From NCBI GenBank assembly GCA_965243345.1, contig CBDEUR010000003.1, forward strand, positions 1,922,001-1,986,000: a stretch of DNA of 64,000 nt, given 5' to 3'. A program made the translations under genes and the position numbers. The notes beneath the pieces are model-generated. The model worked only from the letters and a program-made list of their open reading frames with translations, did not search any database and was not told the DNA's origin. Each line of letters opens with the position of its first letter. The first letter of the stretch is position 1. The stretch is from Bin52 sp965243345 (GTDB lineage Bacteria; Pseudomonadota; Alphaproteobacteria; Thalassobaculales; Thalassobaculaceae). Below, piece after piece: positions 17,706 to 25,367 of the stretch.

Positions 17706-17885
17706 TCGGCGCGCCCGGATCGCCATTCACGACGAACGGGAGGGAGCCGATGAAATGATATCGCCGACATCCTGCCGCCCCGTCACCGGACACCGGGTTC
17801 GGCCCGGTGGCCATCGTGACGCGGCTCTCGATCAATTCTACCTACGAGCGTGCAGCGCGCGACTCTGGTTCAATGGGAGAAGACA

Positions 17886-19103
17886 ATGAAATCTTTCAAG
17901 AAATTTCTGACCACGACCGGTGCCGCCGTGATCGCGACCGGCGTCGCGTTCGGGTCCGCCCCGGACGCGGCGGAGACCATTCGCATCGGCGACATCAACT
18001 CGTACACGCGGCTGCCCGCACACACGGTTCCCTACCGGCAAGGGGCAGTTCTCGCGATCGAGGAGTTCAACCGCGCGGGCGGCGTGCTCGGGCGCGAGAT
18101 CGAGTTCATCTCGCACGACGATCAGGGGAAGCCGGGCGAGGCGGTGAAGGTGGCCGAGCGGCTCTTCGCCCGCGACAAGGTGGTCCTGATCTCGGGCTCG
18201 CTGTTCAGCCACGTCGGGCTGGCGCTGACGGCCTACGCCAAGCAGAGCAAGCAGTTGTACATCGCGGCGGAGCCGCTGGCCGACGCCCTGGTCTGGGCTC
18301 AGGGCAACCGCTACACCTTCCGGCTGCGCCCGTCGACCTACATGCAGGCGGCAATGCTCGCCGCCGAGGTGGCGAAGGTGGAGGAAGCGAAGCGCTGGGC
18401 CACCATCGCGCCCAACTACGCCTACGGCAAGGATGCGGTCGCGGCGTTCCAGAGGGTGCTGACACGGTTGCGCCCCGATGTGGAGTTCGTCGGCTCGCAG
18501 TGGCCGGCGCTGTTCAAGATCGACGCCGGGGCCGAGGTCGAGGCGCTCAAGCGCATGGAGCCGGACGCGATCTACAACGTCACCTTCGGCGGCGATCTCG
18601 CCAAGTTCGCGCGCGAGGGCAAGCTGCGCGGCCTGTTCGAGGGACGACTGATGGTGGGACTGCTCACCGGCGAGCCCGAGTACATCGATCCGTTGAAGGA
18701 CGAGGCGCCGGAGGGCTGGCTGGTGACCGGCTACCCCTGGTACGACATCGAGACTCCGGCACACGATAAGTTCGTGGCCGCCTACGAGGAGCGCTGGAAC
18801 GACTATCCGCGGATTGGCTCCATCGTCGGCTACAACACGATGCTGGCCATCAAGGCGATGCTGGAGCGGGCCGGCTCGACCGACACGGAGAAGATGGTCG
18901 ACGCCATGGAAGGGCTGAGCTTCGAGGCGCCGACAGGACCCATCACGTTTCGGGCCATCGATCATCAGTCGACGATGGGGGCCTATGTCGGCTGGACCAA
19001 GCTGCGCGACGGAAAGGGCGTCATGGTAGACTGGAAGTACCTCGACGGCGCGGACTACCTGCCCTCGGACGACGAGGTACGGAAGCTGCGCGGCGGAGGC
19101 TGA
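17886..19103 (+). CDS. Branched-chain-type ABC transporter substrate-binding protein, second system
   Basis: A 405-residue periplasmic protein with signal peptide MKSFKKFLTTTGAAVIATGV and a type I binding fold: IRIGDINSYTRLP, GAVLAIEEFNRAGGVLGREI, then HDDQGKPGEAVKVAERL. Unlike the first LivK there are no cysteines in the mature part. GGGAGAAG lies just before the ATG at 17886. It opens the second Liv cassette directly after the catabolic genes, so it probably captures the substrate degraded by them. That link is inferred from gene order. Confidence 0.88.
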   Translation: MKSFKKFLTTTGAAVIATGVAFGSAPDAAETIRIGDINSYTRLPAHTVPYRQGAVLAIEEFNRAGGVLGREIEFISHDDQGKPGEAVKVAERLFARDKVVLISGSLFSHVGLALTAYAKQSKQLYIAAEPLADALVWAQGNRYTFRLRPSTYMQAAMLAAEVAKVEEAKRWATIAPNYAYGKDAVAAFQRVLTRLRPDVEFVGSQWPALFKIDAGAEVEALKRMEPDAIYNVTFGGDLAKFAREGKLRGLFEGRLMVGLLTGEPEYIDPLKDEAPEGWLVTGYPWYDIETPAHDKFVAAYEERWNDYPRIGSIVGYNTMLAIKAMLERAGSTDTEKMVDAMEGLSFEAPTGPITFRAIDHQSTMGAYVGWTKLRDGKGVMVDWKYLDGADYLPSDDEVRKLRGGG

Positions 19104-19113
19104 ACCGGCGCAT

Positions 19114-19143
19114 CGTCAGGGGCCGCCCGCCCGGCCCCTGACG
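19114..19143 (+). promoter_or_regulatory. Intercistronic hairpin after the second binding-protein gene
   Basis: A perfect inverted repeat with arms CGTCAGGGGCCG and CGGCCCCTGACG (12 bp) and a 6-base loop begins 10 bases after the binding-protein stop and ends 42 bases before the permease ATG. No T-run follows. It occupies the same relative place as the hairpin in the first liv operon and is likely an RNA-stabilising or attenuating element. Confidence 0.7.
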
Positions 19144-19184
19144 CGGCTGTCGGGAACGGGCGGTCCGAACGACAGAGCCGGAGC

Positions 19185-21125
19185 ATGGCGGATTTCATTG
19201 TCAGCTTGTTGACGGGGTTGTCCAGCGCCGCGGCCATGTTCCTGGTCGCGTCCGGGTTGTCGATCATCTTCGGGGTGACCCGGATCGTGAACTTCGCCCA
19301 CGGCTCGTTCTACATGCTGGGCGCCTACATCGGATATACGCTGGTCCAGGCGATCGGCACCACAGTAATCGGATTCTGGGCCGCCGTCCTGATTGCCGCC
19401 GTCGCCGTGGGACTGATCGGCGTGGTCATGGAGATCCTGCTGCTTCGTCGGATCTACAAGGCACCGGAGCTCTTTCAGCTCATCGCGACCTTCGGAGTCA
19501 TCCTCGTCATCCAGGACGTGACGCTGTGGGTCTGGGGATCGGAGGATCTCGTCGGCCCGCGGGCCCCCGGCCTCAAGGGCGCGGTCGAGCTCCTCGGCAA
19601 GCCGATGCCCGAATACGATCTGGCCCTGATCGCGATTTCGCCGCTGGTGCTGGCCGGACTGTGGGCGCTGTTCAACCTGACACGCTGGGGCACGCTGGTC
19701 CGGGCCGCGACGCAGGACCGGCAGATGGTGGCGGCGCTGGGCGTCAACCAGCGCTGGCTGTTTACCGGTGTGCTGTTTCTCGGCTCCGCCCTCGCAGGGC
19801 TCGGCGGCGCCGTCCAGCTCCCCAAGGGCGGCGCCGACCTGCTGATGGACTTCAACATCCTCGCCGTCGCCTTCGTCGTGGTCGTCGTGGGCGGCATGGG
19901 CAGCATCTTCGGCGCCTTCTGGGCCGCGGTGCTGTTCGGCATTCTCCAGACGCTCGGCATCCAGTTGCTGCCGAACTCGACGCTGGTGCTGATGTTCCTG
20001 GTCATGGCGGTGGTCCTGATCTTCCGTCCGTGGGGACTGCTCGGCATGCCGGAGACACTGGGTCAGGCGCCCCCCGGTCCACCCGAGCAGCCGCTGCGAC
20101 CGGCCTTGCCGAGGGTACGCGCACTGGGCGGCGCCGCGACCGCGTTGCTCCTCGTGCTTCCTCTCGTGCATCTCGTCCTCCCCGAGGTGGTCGGCACGTT
20201 CACGCTGGTCCTGGTGATCGAGATCATGGTCTTCGTGCTGTTCGCCGCCGCGCTCCACTTCATCATGGGCCCGGGCGGGATGGTCAGCTTCGGCCACGCC
20301 GCATACTTCGGTGGCGGTGCCTATGCGGCCGCCCTCCTGGTGAAGTTTGCGGACGCACAATTCGAGCTCGCGTTCTGGGCCGCACCGGTTGGCGGAGCAT
20401 TGCTCGCCTCGCTGTTCGGCTGGTTCTGCGTGCGTCTGAGCGGCGTCTACTTTGCGATGCTGACGCTCGCCTTCGCACAGATTGCATGGGCGTTCGTGTT
20501 CCAGGACATGCCGGGCAGCGTGCTCAAGAGCTTCGGTGTCGCAGACGAGTTCGGCACGCCGCTCAAGATCACCGGCGGTGACGACGGCCTGAACGACATC
20601 TGGCCGTCGCCGTGGGCAAGCGCGCGCATCTCCTACTACTACATCACCGTGGGGTTCAGCGTGGCCGCCCTCCTGATCATGCGGCGGTTCCTGTATGCGC
20701 CGTTCGGCTTCACCTTGCGCGCCGGCCGCGACTCGCCTCTGCGGGCCGCCGCGATCGGGATCGACCTCGCGCGCCATCAATGGCTGGCCTTCGTGGTCTC
20801 CGGCGCGTTTGCCGGTCTCGCGGGTGCCCTGTTCCTGTTTTCCAAGGGCAGCATCTTCCCGACCACCCTGGAGATCGCGCGCTCCTTCGACGCCTTGCTG
20901 ATGGTGCTCCTCGGCGGCGTGCAGTCGCTGTTCGGCCCGATCTTCGGCGCCGCCGCCCTGACCTGGCTCAACGATCTCTTCAGCGTCCTCAGCTACTGGC
21001 GGTTCCTGCTCGGTGTGACCATCATCGCCCTGGTGCTGCTGCTTCCCCAGGGGCTCGCCGGCGTCGCCGGCACGCGGCTGGGCCGGCGACTCCGGCTGAC
21101 GCATCCGGAGGAGATGGAGGCATGA
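19185..21125 (+). CDS. Fused LivH-LivM permease of a branched-chain-type ABC transporter
   Basis: A 646-residue membrane protein carrying both permease domains in one chain. Residues 1-290 are LivH-like (LIFGVTRIVNFAHGSFYMLG-type loop near 30, VVVVGGMGSIFGAFWAAVLF EAA loop near 225). A Pro-rich linker (QAPPGPPEQPLRP, near 292) leads to a LivM-like half with GPGGMVSFGHAAYFGGGAY near 365 and VLLGGVQSLFGPIFGAAAL near 575. Fusion fixes the 1:1 permease ratio and occurs in other HAAT systems. The stop overlaps the ATP-binding gene by 4 bases. Confidence 0.9.
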   Translation: MADFIVSLLTGLSSAAAMFLVASGLSIIFGVTRIVNFAHGSFYMLGAYIGYTLVQAIGTTVIGFWAAVLIAAVAVGLIGVVMEILLLRRIYKAPELFQLIATFGVILVIQDVTLWVWGSEDLVGPRAPGLKGAVELLGKPMPEYDLALIAISPLVLAGLWALFNLTRWGTLVRAATQDRQMVAALGVNQRWLFTGVLFLGSALAGLGGAVQLPKGGADLLMDFNILAVAFVVVVVGGMGSIFGAFWAAVLFGILQTLGIQLLPNSTLVLMFLVMAVVLIFRPWGLLGMPETLGQAPPGPPEQPLRPALPRVRALGGAATALLLVLPLVHLVLPEVVGTFTLVLVIEIMVFVLFAAALHFIMGPGGMVSFGHAAYFGGGAYAAALLVKFADAQFELAFWAAPVGGALLASLFGWFCVRLSGVYFAMLTLAFAQIAWAFVFQDMPGSVLKSFGVADEFGTPLKITGGDDGLNDIWPSPWASARISYYYITVGFSVAALLIMRRFLYAPFGFTLRAGRDSPLRAAAIGIDLARHQWLAFVVSGAFAGLAGALFLFSKGSIFPTTLEIARSFDALLMVLLGGVQSLFGPIFGAAALTWLNDLFSVLSYWRFLLGVTIIALVLLLPQGLAGVAGTRLGRRLRLTHPEEMEA

Positions 21126-21910
21126 GTGCGGCACGGCAGGGGCGTGTTCCCGTGCTCGAGGTCGAATCGCTGAGCAAGTCGTTCGGCGGGGTGCGGGCGG
21201 TGGAGCGGGTCTCGTTCACGCTCTCGTCGGGCGAGCTGCTGGCCCTGATAGGACCCAACGGCGCGGGCAAGACGACGTGCTTCAACATGCTGAACGGCCA
21301 GCTCCGCCCCGATGCCGGCTCGGTACGGCTCAACGGTCGAAGCATCCTGGGCCTGCCGCCCCGGTCCGTCTGGCGGCTCGGCGTCGGGCGGACATTCCAG
21401 ATCACCGCGACCTTCGCGTCGATGACCGTGCGCGAAAACGTACAAATGGCGCTGGTGAGCCACCATCGCCGCTCACGGGCCCTGTGGCGGCCGGCGAACA
21501 ACCACTACATCGAGGAGGCGATGGCGCTGCTGGAACGCGTGCGTATGGACCCGCAGCACGACAGAGCCTGCGGGGTGCTGGCCTATGGCGATCTCAAGCG
21601 GGTCGAGCTCGCGATCGCGCTGGCGAACGAACCGAAGCTCCTGCTGATGGACGAGCCGACCGCGGGCATGGCGCCCAGGGAACGCATGGAGCTGATGCGG
21701 CTCACCGCCGGGATCGTGCGCGAACGAGGCATTGCCGTTCTCTTCACCGAACACGACATGGACGTGGTGTTCACCCACGCGGACCGAATCATGGTGCTGG
21801 ATCGCGGAGAGCTGATCGCCGAGGGCGCACCGATGGCGGTGCGGGCGAACCGGAAGGTCCAGGAGATCTATCTGGGGAGCAGCCCCGTGCATGGGGTGGA
21901 AGTGCAATGA
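21122..21910 (+). CDS. Branched-chain-type ABC transporter ATP-binding protein (LivG-like), second system
   Basis: A 262-residue ATPase. Walker A GPNGAGKTT is near residue 44, the signature appears as LAYGDLKRVELAIAL (a weak variant of LSGGQ, with AYGD), Walker B is KLLLMDEPTAGMAP near 178, and the switch His is in FTEHDMD. The AYGD variant is known in LivG-like proteins. The ATG at 21122 overlaps the permease stop; its own stop overlaps the LivF ATG. Partner of the fused permease and the LivF at 21907. Confidence 0.9.
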   Translation: MSAARQGRVPVLEVESLSKSFGGVRAVERVSFTLSSGELLALIGPNGAGKTTCFNMLNGQLRPDAGSVRLNGRSILGLPPRSVWRLGVGRTFQITATFASMTVRENVQMALVSHHRRSRALWRPANNHYIEEAMALLERVRMDPQHDRACGVLAYGDLKRVELAIALANEPKLLLMDEPTAGMAPRERMELMRLTAGIVRERGIAVLFTEHDMDVVFTHADRIMVLDRGELIAEGAPMAVRANRKVQEIYLGSSPVHGVEVQ

Positions 21911-22632
21911 CTCCGGCGAGCGGCGAGCGAGTCCTCGAGCTGACCGACGTCGACACCTTCTACGGCCGGGCGCAGATCCTCTCCAGGGTTTCGATCAGGG
22001 TGCGCCGAAGCGAGGTCGTGGCGCTGCTCGGGCGCAACGGCGCAGGCAAGTCGACCACGATCAAGTCGATCATCGGTCTGGTCCCACCCACGCGGGGCGA
22101 GATCTCCTTCGAGGGGAAGTCGATACAGGGACTGGAGCCGTACGAGATCAGCCGTCTCGGGCTGGGATACGTCCCCGAGGACCGCCGGGTGTTCACCGGC
22201 CTGACCGTCGCAGAGAACCTCGAGGTCGGCCGCCAGTCCCCGCGCGAGAATGCGCCGCAATGGACGCACGACAAGATTTTCGCGCTGTTTCCCAACCTCG
22301 CGGTGATGCGCGATCGGCTCGGTGGCCTGATGAGCGGCGGGGAGCAACAGATGCTGACCATCGCACGCACGCTGATGGGCAATCCGACGACCATGCTGCT
22401 CGACGAGCCGTCCGAGGGTCTCGCGCCCGTCATCGTCGAGCAGGTGGCAAAGACCATCCTCGATCTGAAGGCGCAGGGCCTGTCGATCCTGCTCTCCGAA
22501 CAGAACCTCCACTTGTCGATGCGCGTTTCGGATCGCGCCTACATCATCGAAAAGGGCCAGATCCGCTACGAGGGATCGATGGCGGAGCTCGCCGAGAACG
22601 AGGAGATACGCGCCGCCTACCTCATGGTCTGA
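21907..22632 (+). CDS. Branched-chain-type ABC transporter ATP-binding protein (LivF-like), second system
   Basis: A 241-residue ATPase with Walker A GRNGAGKST near residue 38, LGYVPEDRRVF, the signature LMSGGEQQML near 141, Walker B TMLLDEPSEGLAP and the LivF-type SEQNLHLSMRV switch region in which the usual His is Gln. The ATG overlaps the preceding stop by 4 bases. It ends the second transporter; the MaoC-like gene follows after 47 bases. Confidence 0.9.
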   Translation: MTPASGERVLELTDVDTFYGRAQILSRVSIRVRRSEVVALLGRNGAGKSTTIKSIIGLVPPTRGEISFEGKSIQGLEPYEISRLGLGYVPEDRRVFTGLTVAENLEVGRQSPRENAPQWTHDKIFALFPNLAVMRDRLGGLMSGGEQQMLTIARTLMGNPTTMLLDEPSEGLAPVIVEQVAKTILDLKAQGLSILLSEQNLHLSMRVSDRAYIIEKGQIRYEGSMAELAENEEIRAAYLMV

Positions 22633-22679
22633 GAGGCGCAAAACAACGCCGCCGCGGCGGCAAGGAGGGGCGTGATCCC

Positions 22680-23471
22680 ATGGAGCTCAAGGACTTGGCC
22701 GGGCAGGATCTCGGCACCCGAACCATCGCCTGGGATGCGCGCGAGGCGATTCTCTACGCGCTCGCGGTCGGGGCGTCGTGCGACGAGATGGACCTCGTCT
22801 ACGAGCGAAACCTCGAGGTGTTGCCGACCTATGCCTGCGCCCTCGGTCTCTGGGCGGTGGAAAGGACAGGCGGGCTTGGTGCCTATGACCGAAACATGTC
22901 GCTCCATGCGACCCAAAGCCTGGAGCTGCACGCGCCGATGCCGCCGAGCGGCTCGTTCGAGGCTCGCGGGCGGGTCGCCGAGGTATGGGACAAGGGCAAG
23001 GCGGCGATTGTCCGTATCGTCGTGGAGTGCGAGATCTTCACGGCCAGCTACGGCATCTTCCTTCCCGGGCGCGGAGGCTGGGGAGGCGAGCGCGGGCCTT
23101 CGGCTTCGCCGGCACAATGGCACCCGTCGTGGCAGGGCCGCCACGCGGTTGACCGCAACCGGGCGGCGCTCTACCGCCTGACCGGCGACCGGCATCCGAT
23201 CCACATCGACATCGAGGTCGCGCGCGCCAACGGCTTCGATCGGCCCATCCTGCACGGTCTTTGCACTCTGGGGATCGCGGCGCGCATGCTCGCCGAGCCG
23301 GCGGGCGCTCACCCGCGCGAGTTGAGGCACCTCGAGGCGCGCCTCGCCGCACCGGTGATGCCGGGCGATGCGATCGACGTGACTGCGGGCGGCAACGGCG
23401 CTGGGCTGTCATTCGAGGCGAAGGTCGGAGAGAAGGCGGTCCTCACGGGAGGACGGGTGGTGTTCGGCTGA
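22680..23471 (+). CDS. MaoC-like (hot-dog fold) enoyl-CoA hydratase/dehydratase
   Basis: A 263-residue protein with two hot-dog halves. The N-terminal half (AREAILYALAVGA, LEVLPTYACALG) matches the MaoC_dehydrat_N domain of peroxisomal-type hydratase 2. The C-terminal half carries the hydratase motif around YRLTGDRHPIHIDIEVARANGF with catalytic Asp and His near residue 182, and PILHGLCTLGIAAR. It hydrates 2-enoyl-CoA thioesters to (R)-3-hydroxyacyl-CoA. A strong AAGGAGGGG lies upstream of the ATG. It may compensate for, or act beside, the frameshifted crotonase upstream. Confidence 0.85.
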   Translation: MELKDLAGQDLGTRTIAWDAREAILYALAVGASCDEMDLVYERNLEVLPTYACALGLWAVERTGGLGAYDRNMSLHATQSLELHAPMPPSGSFEARGRVAEVWDKGKAAIVRIVVECEIFTASYGIFLPGRGGWGGERGPSASPAQWHPSWQGRHAVDRNRAALYRLTGDRHPIHIDIEVARANGFDRPILHGLCTLGIAARMLAEPAGAHPRELRHLEARLAAPVMPGDAIDVTAGGNGAGLSFEAKVGEKAVLTGGRVVFG

Positions 23472-23481
23472 CGCGAGCCTG

Positions 23482-23690
23482 ATCCGGGCCCCGGACCACG
23501 TGTTCTGGTGGCCCATCAAGGCATCGTCTCCGGAACGTGCCATCCTCGAGGCGCTCGACGAGCTGCCGCAACGCGCAAGCTTCGAGAACCTGGACAAGAT
23601 CTTCGAGGGACCGGTGTCGCTGAGGCCGAAGCACCTCATGGCGCTGCTGACCGCATGCCGCAGCGTGAAGGTGCGCCGGCTGTTCCTTCG
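23482..23690 (+). pseudogene. AbiEi-type antitoxin remnant (C-terminal part)
   Basis: About 65 codons read FWWPIKASSPERAILEALDE, then ENLDKIFEGPVSL, then KHLMALLTACRSVKVRRLF. This is the C-terminal repeat region of AbiEi-family type IV antitoxins (typical form: SPERAILE..., LMELL..CRSVKVKRLF). The N-terminal winged-helix domain is missing and the frame runs straight into the next fragment. Identification is by recognised motif pattern only. Confidence 0.6.
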
Positions 23691-23803
23691 AAACGGTGAT
23701 GGAGCAATTCGGCTTCGTCGAGACATGCGTCCTGGCCTTCGAGGATCTGTACGGCGTCAAGGTCCATGCAGCACTCGATCGCCAGCACCCGCGAGATCTC
23801 TTT
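23690..23803 (+). pseudogene. AbiEii-type toxin remnant
   Basis: In a different frame from the antitoxin scrap, about 35 residues (MEQFGFVETCVLAFEDLYGV, then KVHAALDRQHPRDLF) match the conserved segment of the AbiEii/AbiGii nucleotidyltransferase toxins, where LAFEDLYGGKLHAALDRQHPRDLFD is typical. Both ends of the family are missing. With the adjacent antitoxin piece this is a type IV toxin-antitoxin operon collapsed by an internal deletion. Confidence 0.6.
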
Positions 23804-23924
23804 CGCATAGCGGTTGATGGTAGCGTCGGACCTGACCTGCTTGCCGCCGAGTCCCAGGGTCATGCGGTCCGAGAAAACGCAAGCGTCGAACGCGTCAACT
23901 CGTGTCCGAACGCCCGGTGTCGAC

Positions 23925-24377
23925 TCACGACGCTTCCAGGCGCCGAAGATCGTGGCATTGCCTCGTCAAGACGCCGCTGATGACGTGCAGGAGGTCTCCT
24001 CGTCCGGTCATCTCCAGCAGCTTCTCCACCGCGTAGTCGCCCCACTGGCTCGATACGTCGCTGAAGCGCGCACCCAGCACCAGAGTGGACACTCCGCTCG
24101 CGAGAATCGCGCCGCAGCACATCGGGCAGGGTTCGAAGGTCGTGTAGAGCGTGCACCCGGAGAAGTCGGTGTGACCCATGGCGTTCCCTGCGTTGCGCAA
24201 GGCCACCGTCTCCGCATGCGCCGTGGGATCGGACTGCGTCACGACCAGGTTCCGTCCGCGGGCGATGAGGTTCTCGTCGAGCACCACCACCGAGCCGACC
24301 GCGGCGTTGCCCTCGGCCGCACCTGTACGCGCCTCCTCCATGGCGATCTGCATGAACCGTTCGTGCGTGTCCGTCAT
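23925..24377 (-). CDS. Nucleoside/cytidine-type deaminase (guanine deaminase-like)
   Basis: A 150-residue zinc deaminase of the CMP/dCMP superfamily. The zinc site is complete: THAETV-type motif TAHAETVAL (His and catalytic Glu, near residue 58) and EPCPMCCGAIL (two Cys, near 90). Length and spacing fit guanine deaminase or tRNA adenosine deaminase-like proteins; the extra Cys in PCPMCCG is frequent among these. The start at 24377 is preceded by GGAGACGG. It is intact although surrounded by gene relics, so it may be a survivor or cargo of the disrupted region. Confidence 0.82.
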   Translation of the reverse strand: MTDTHERFMQIAMEEARTGAAEGNAAVGSVVVLDENLIARGRNLVVTQSDPTAHAETVALRNAGNAMGHTDFSGCTLYTTFEPCPMCCGAILASGVSTLVLGARFSDVSSQWGDYAVEKLLEMTGRGDLLHVISGVLTRQCHDLRRLEAS

Positions 24378-24477
24378 CACCGTCTCCGTTCGCTGCTGCG
24401 TTATGGTGAGCACAACGTTACTGGAGAATCCCGCGAATGAACGACTCGATCGAGCGAGTACTACATCCTTGACGGGC

Positions 24478-25072
24478 GATACCGTCAAGCAGGGTTCGCG
24501 CGATGCGCGGCGCCGGGGCAGGCATCGTCGCAGGACGGACGAGCTGCTCGGATACGAGGCGCTTCCGGACGTCGAGTGTCAGGCCGACTGGATCCTCGCC
24601 GAGACCGGCATCGAGGTCCGGGGCGACGACGTGGCGTTGTCGCTGTTCAGAGATGCCGGAGCGAGTGTCGACGGCGCTCGAGTCAGATTCGACCGCGGGC
24701 ATGCGCGTGCGCTCTGCTCGACCGCGCCCTCCCCGTTCCGGCTGCACGCACGCGACCCCGAACGGTCCGTCACGCTCGGCGGCGACCACATCGTCCTGAT
24801 GCCCGGATACGGCTCGCCCTTCGTCACCGACCTCGACCGGGGACGCCGGTATGCCTCCCTCGACGACTTTCGCAACTTCGTGAAGCTCACGTACCTGTCT
24901 CCGTGGCTGCACCATTCCGGCGGGACCGTCTGCGAGCCGGTCGACATCCCGGTGAACAAGCGCCATCTCGACATGGTTCACGCGCATCTGCGGTATTCGA
25001 CGAAGCCGTTCATGGGCGGTGTCACATCGCCCGAGAGAGCTCAGGACTCCATCGACATGGCCCGCCTGATAC
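24478..25072 (+). pseudogene. Trimethylamine methyltransferase (MttB)-family protein, truncated
   Basis: About 195 residues show the N-terminal third of the MttB family: ILAETGIEVRGDDVALSLFR, VRFDRGHARAL, FRLHARDPERSVTLGGDHIV, SPFVTDLDRGRRYASLDDFR and CEPVDIPVNKRHLDMVHAHL, ending at SPERAQDSIDMARLIL. Full-length relatives are about 500 residues. At 25073 the homology changes abruptly to an integrase, so the gene was cut by recombination. The first codons are unclear (Arg-rich, no good start). Non-pyrrolysine MttB relatives demethylate quaternary amines such as glycine betaine. Confidence 0.75.
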
Positions 25073-25221
25073 TACGGCCGCAGCCCGGACCGGATCTCGG
25101 CGCAGGAAGTCCAGGACTTCCTCATCTACCTGCACGAAGAGCGGGGATTGGCCTGGCAGAGCTGCAACTGCGCCCGCCACGGCATCAGCTTCTTCTACCG
25201 CATCGCGCTCGGTCTGGTCGA
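25073..25221 (+). pseudogene. Tyrosine recombinase (integrase) N-terminal fragment
   Basis: The frame starting at 25073 reads YGRSPDRISAQEVQDFLIYL, HEERGLAWQSCNCARHGISF, FYRIALGLVE. This is the SAM-like core-binding domain of XerC/D-type integrases found with mobile elements (pattern: HFGRSP..L..EEI..Y..HL....SW...N....ALRFFY...L). No catalytic domain follows. The homology stops at 25221, exactly where a group II intron 3' end can be placed on the opposite strand. The frame itself stays open to the TGA at 25307. Confidence 0.65.
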
Positions 25222-25289
25222 GTCGCCCCGGGGATCTCACCGCGAGGCGCTTACAAAACCGTACGTGACAGTCTCCCGTCATACGGCTC
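25222..25289 (-). ncRNA. Group II intron 3' end: domains V and VI
   Basis: On the minus strand 25289-25256 is exactly 34 bases and has all features of domain V: 5' strand GAGCCGTAT with the catalytic AGC triad, an inner stem GACGG/CTGTC closed by a GAGA (GNRA) tetraloop, the two-base bulge, and the 3' strand ACGTACGGTTT. Downstream, CGCCTCG (25249-25243) can pair with CGGGGCG (25230-25224) as a domain VI-like stem followed by AC, the usual intron 3' dinucleotide. No bulged branch-point A is obvious. I could not find domains I-IV, a GUGYG 5' end or a reverse transcriptase in the window, so this is at least a partial intron. Confidence 0.75.
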
Positions 25290-25332
25290 TTCCTGTCCAG
25301 GCCTGCTGAGAAAGAAAGGGGCCTCTTACAAA

Positions 25333-25367
25333 GAAAGGTTGGCAGCGTGTCATGCTGCCAACCTTTC
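25333..25367 (-). terminator. Stem-loop at the 3' end of tnpB
   Basis: A perfect 14-base inverted repeat (GAAAGGTTGGCAGC and GCTGCCAACCTTTC, 7-base loop) spans the tnpB stop codon. After the stem the transcript continues CTTTGTAAG without a long U-run, so intrinsic termination is uncertain. A structured 3' end overlapping the tnpB C-terminus is also what is expected of the guide (omega) RNA scaffold of IS200/IS605 elements. Confidence 0.6.

Noticed and set aside
19116..21134. A 672-codon minus-strand frame opposite the fused permease
   Set aside because: Extremely rich in His, Gln, Glu and Arg; an antisense image of hydrophobic codons.
23800..23895. Minus-strand stretch FSDRMTLGLGGKQVRSDATI that looks protein-like
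   Set aside because: Only about 30 residues, overlapping the AbiE relic, and I could not place it in any family.
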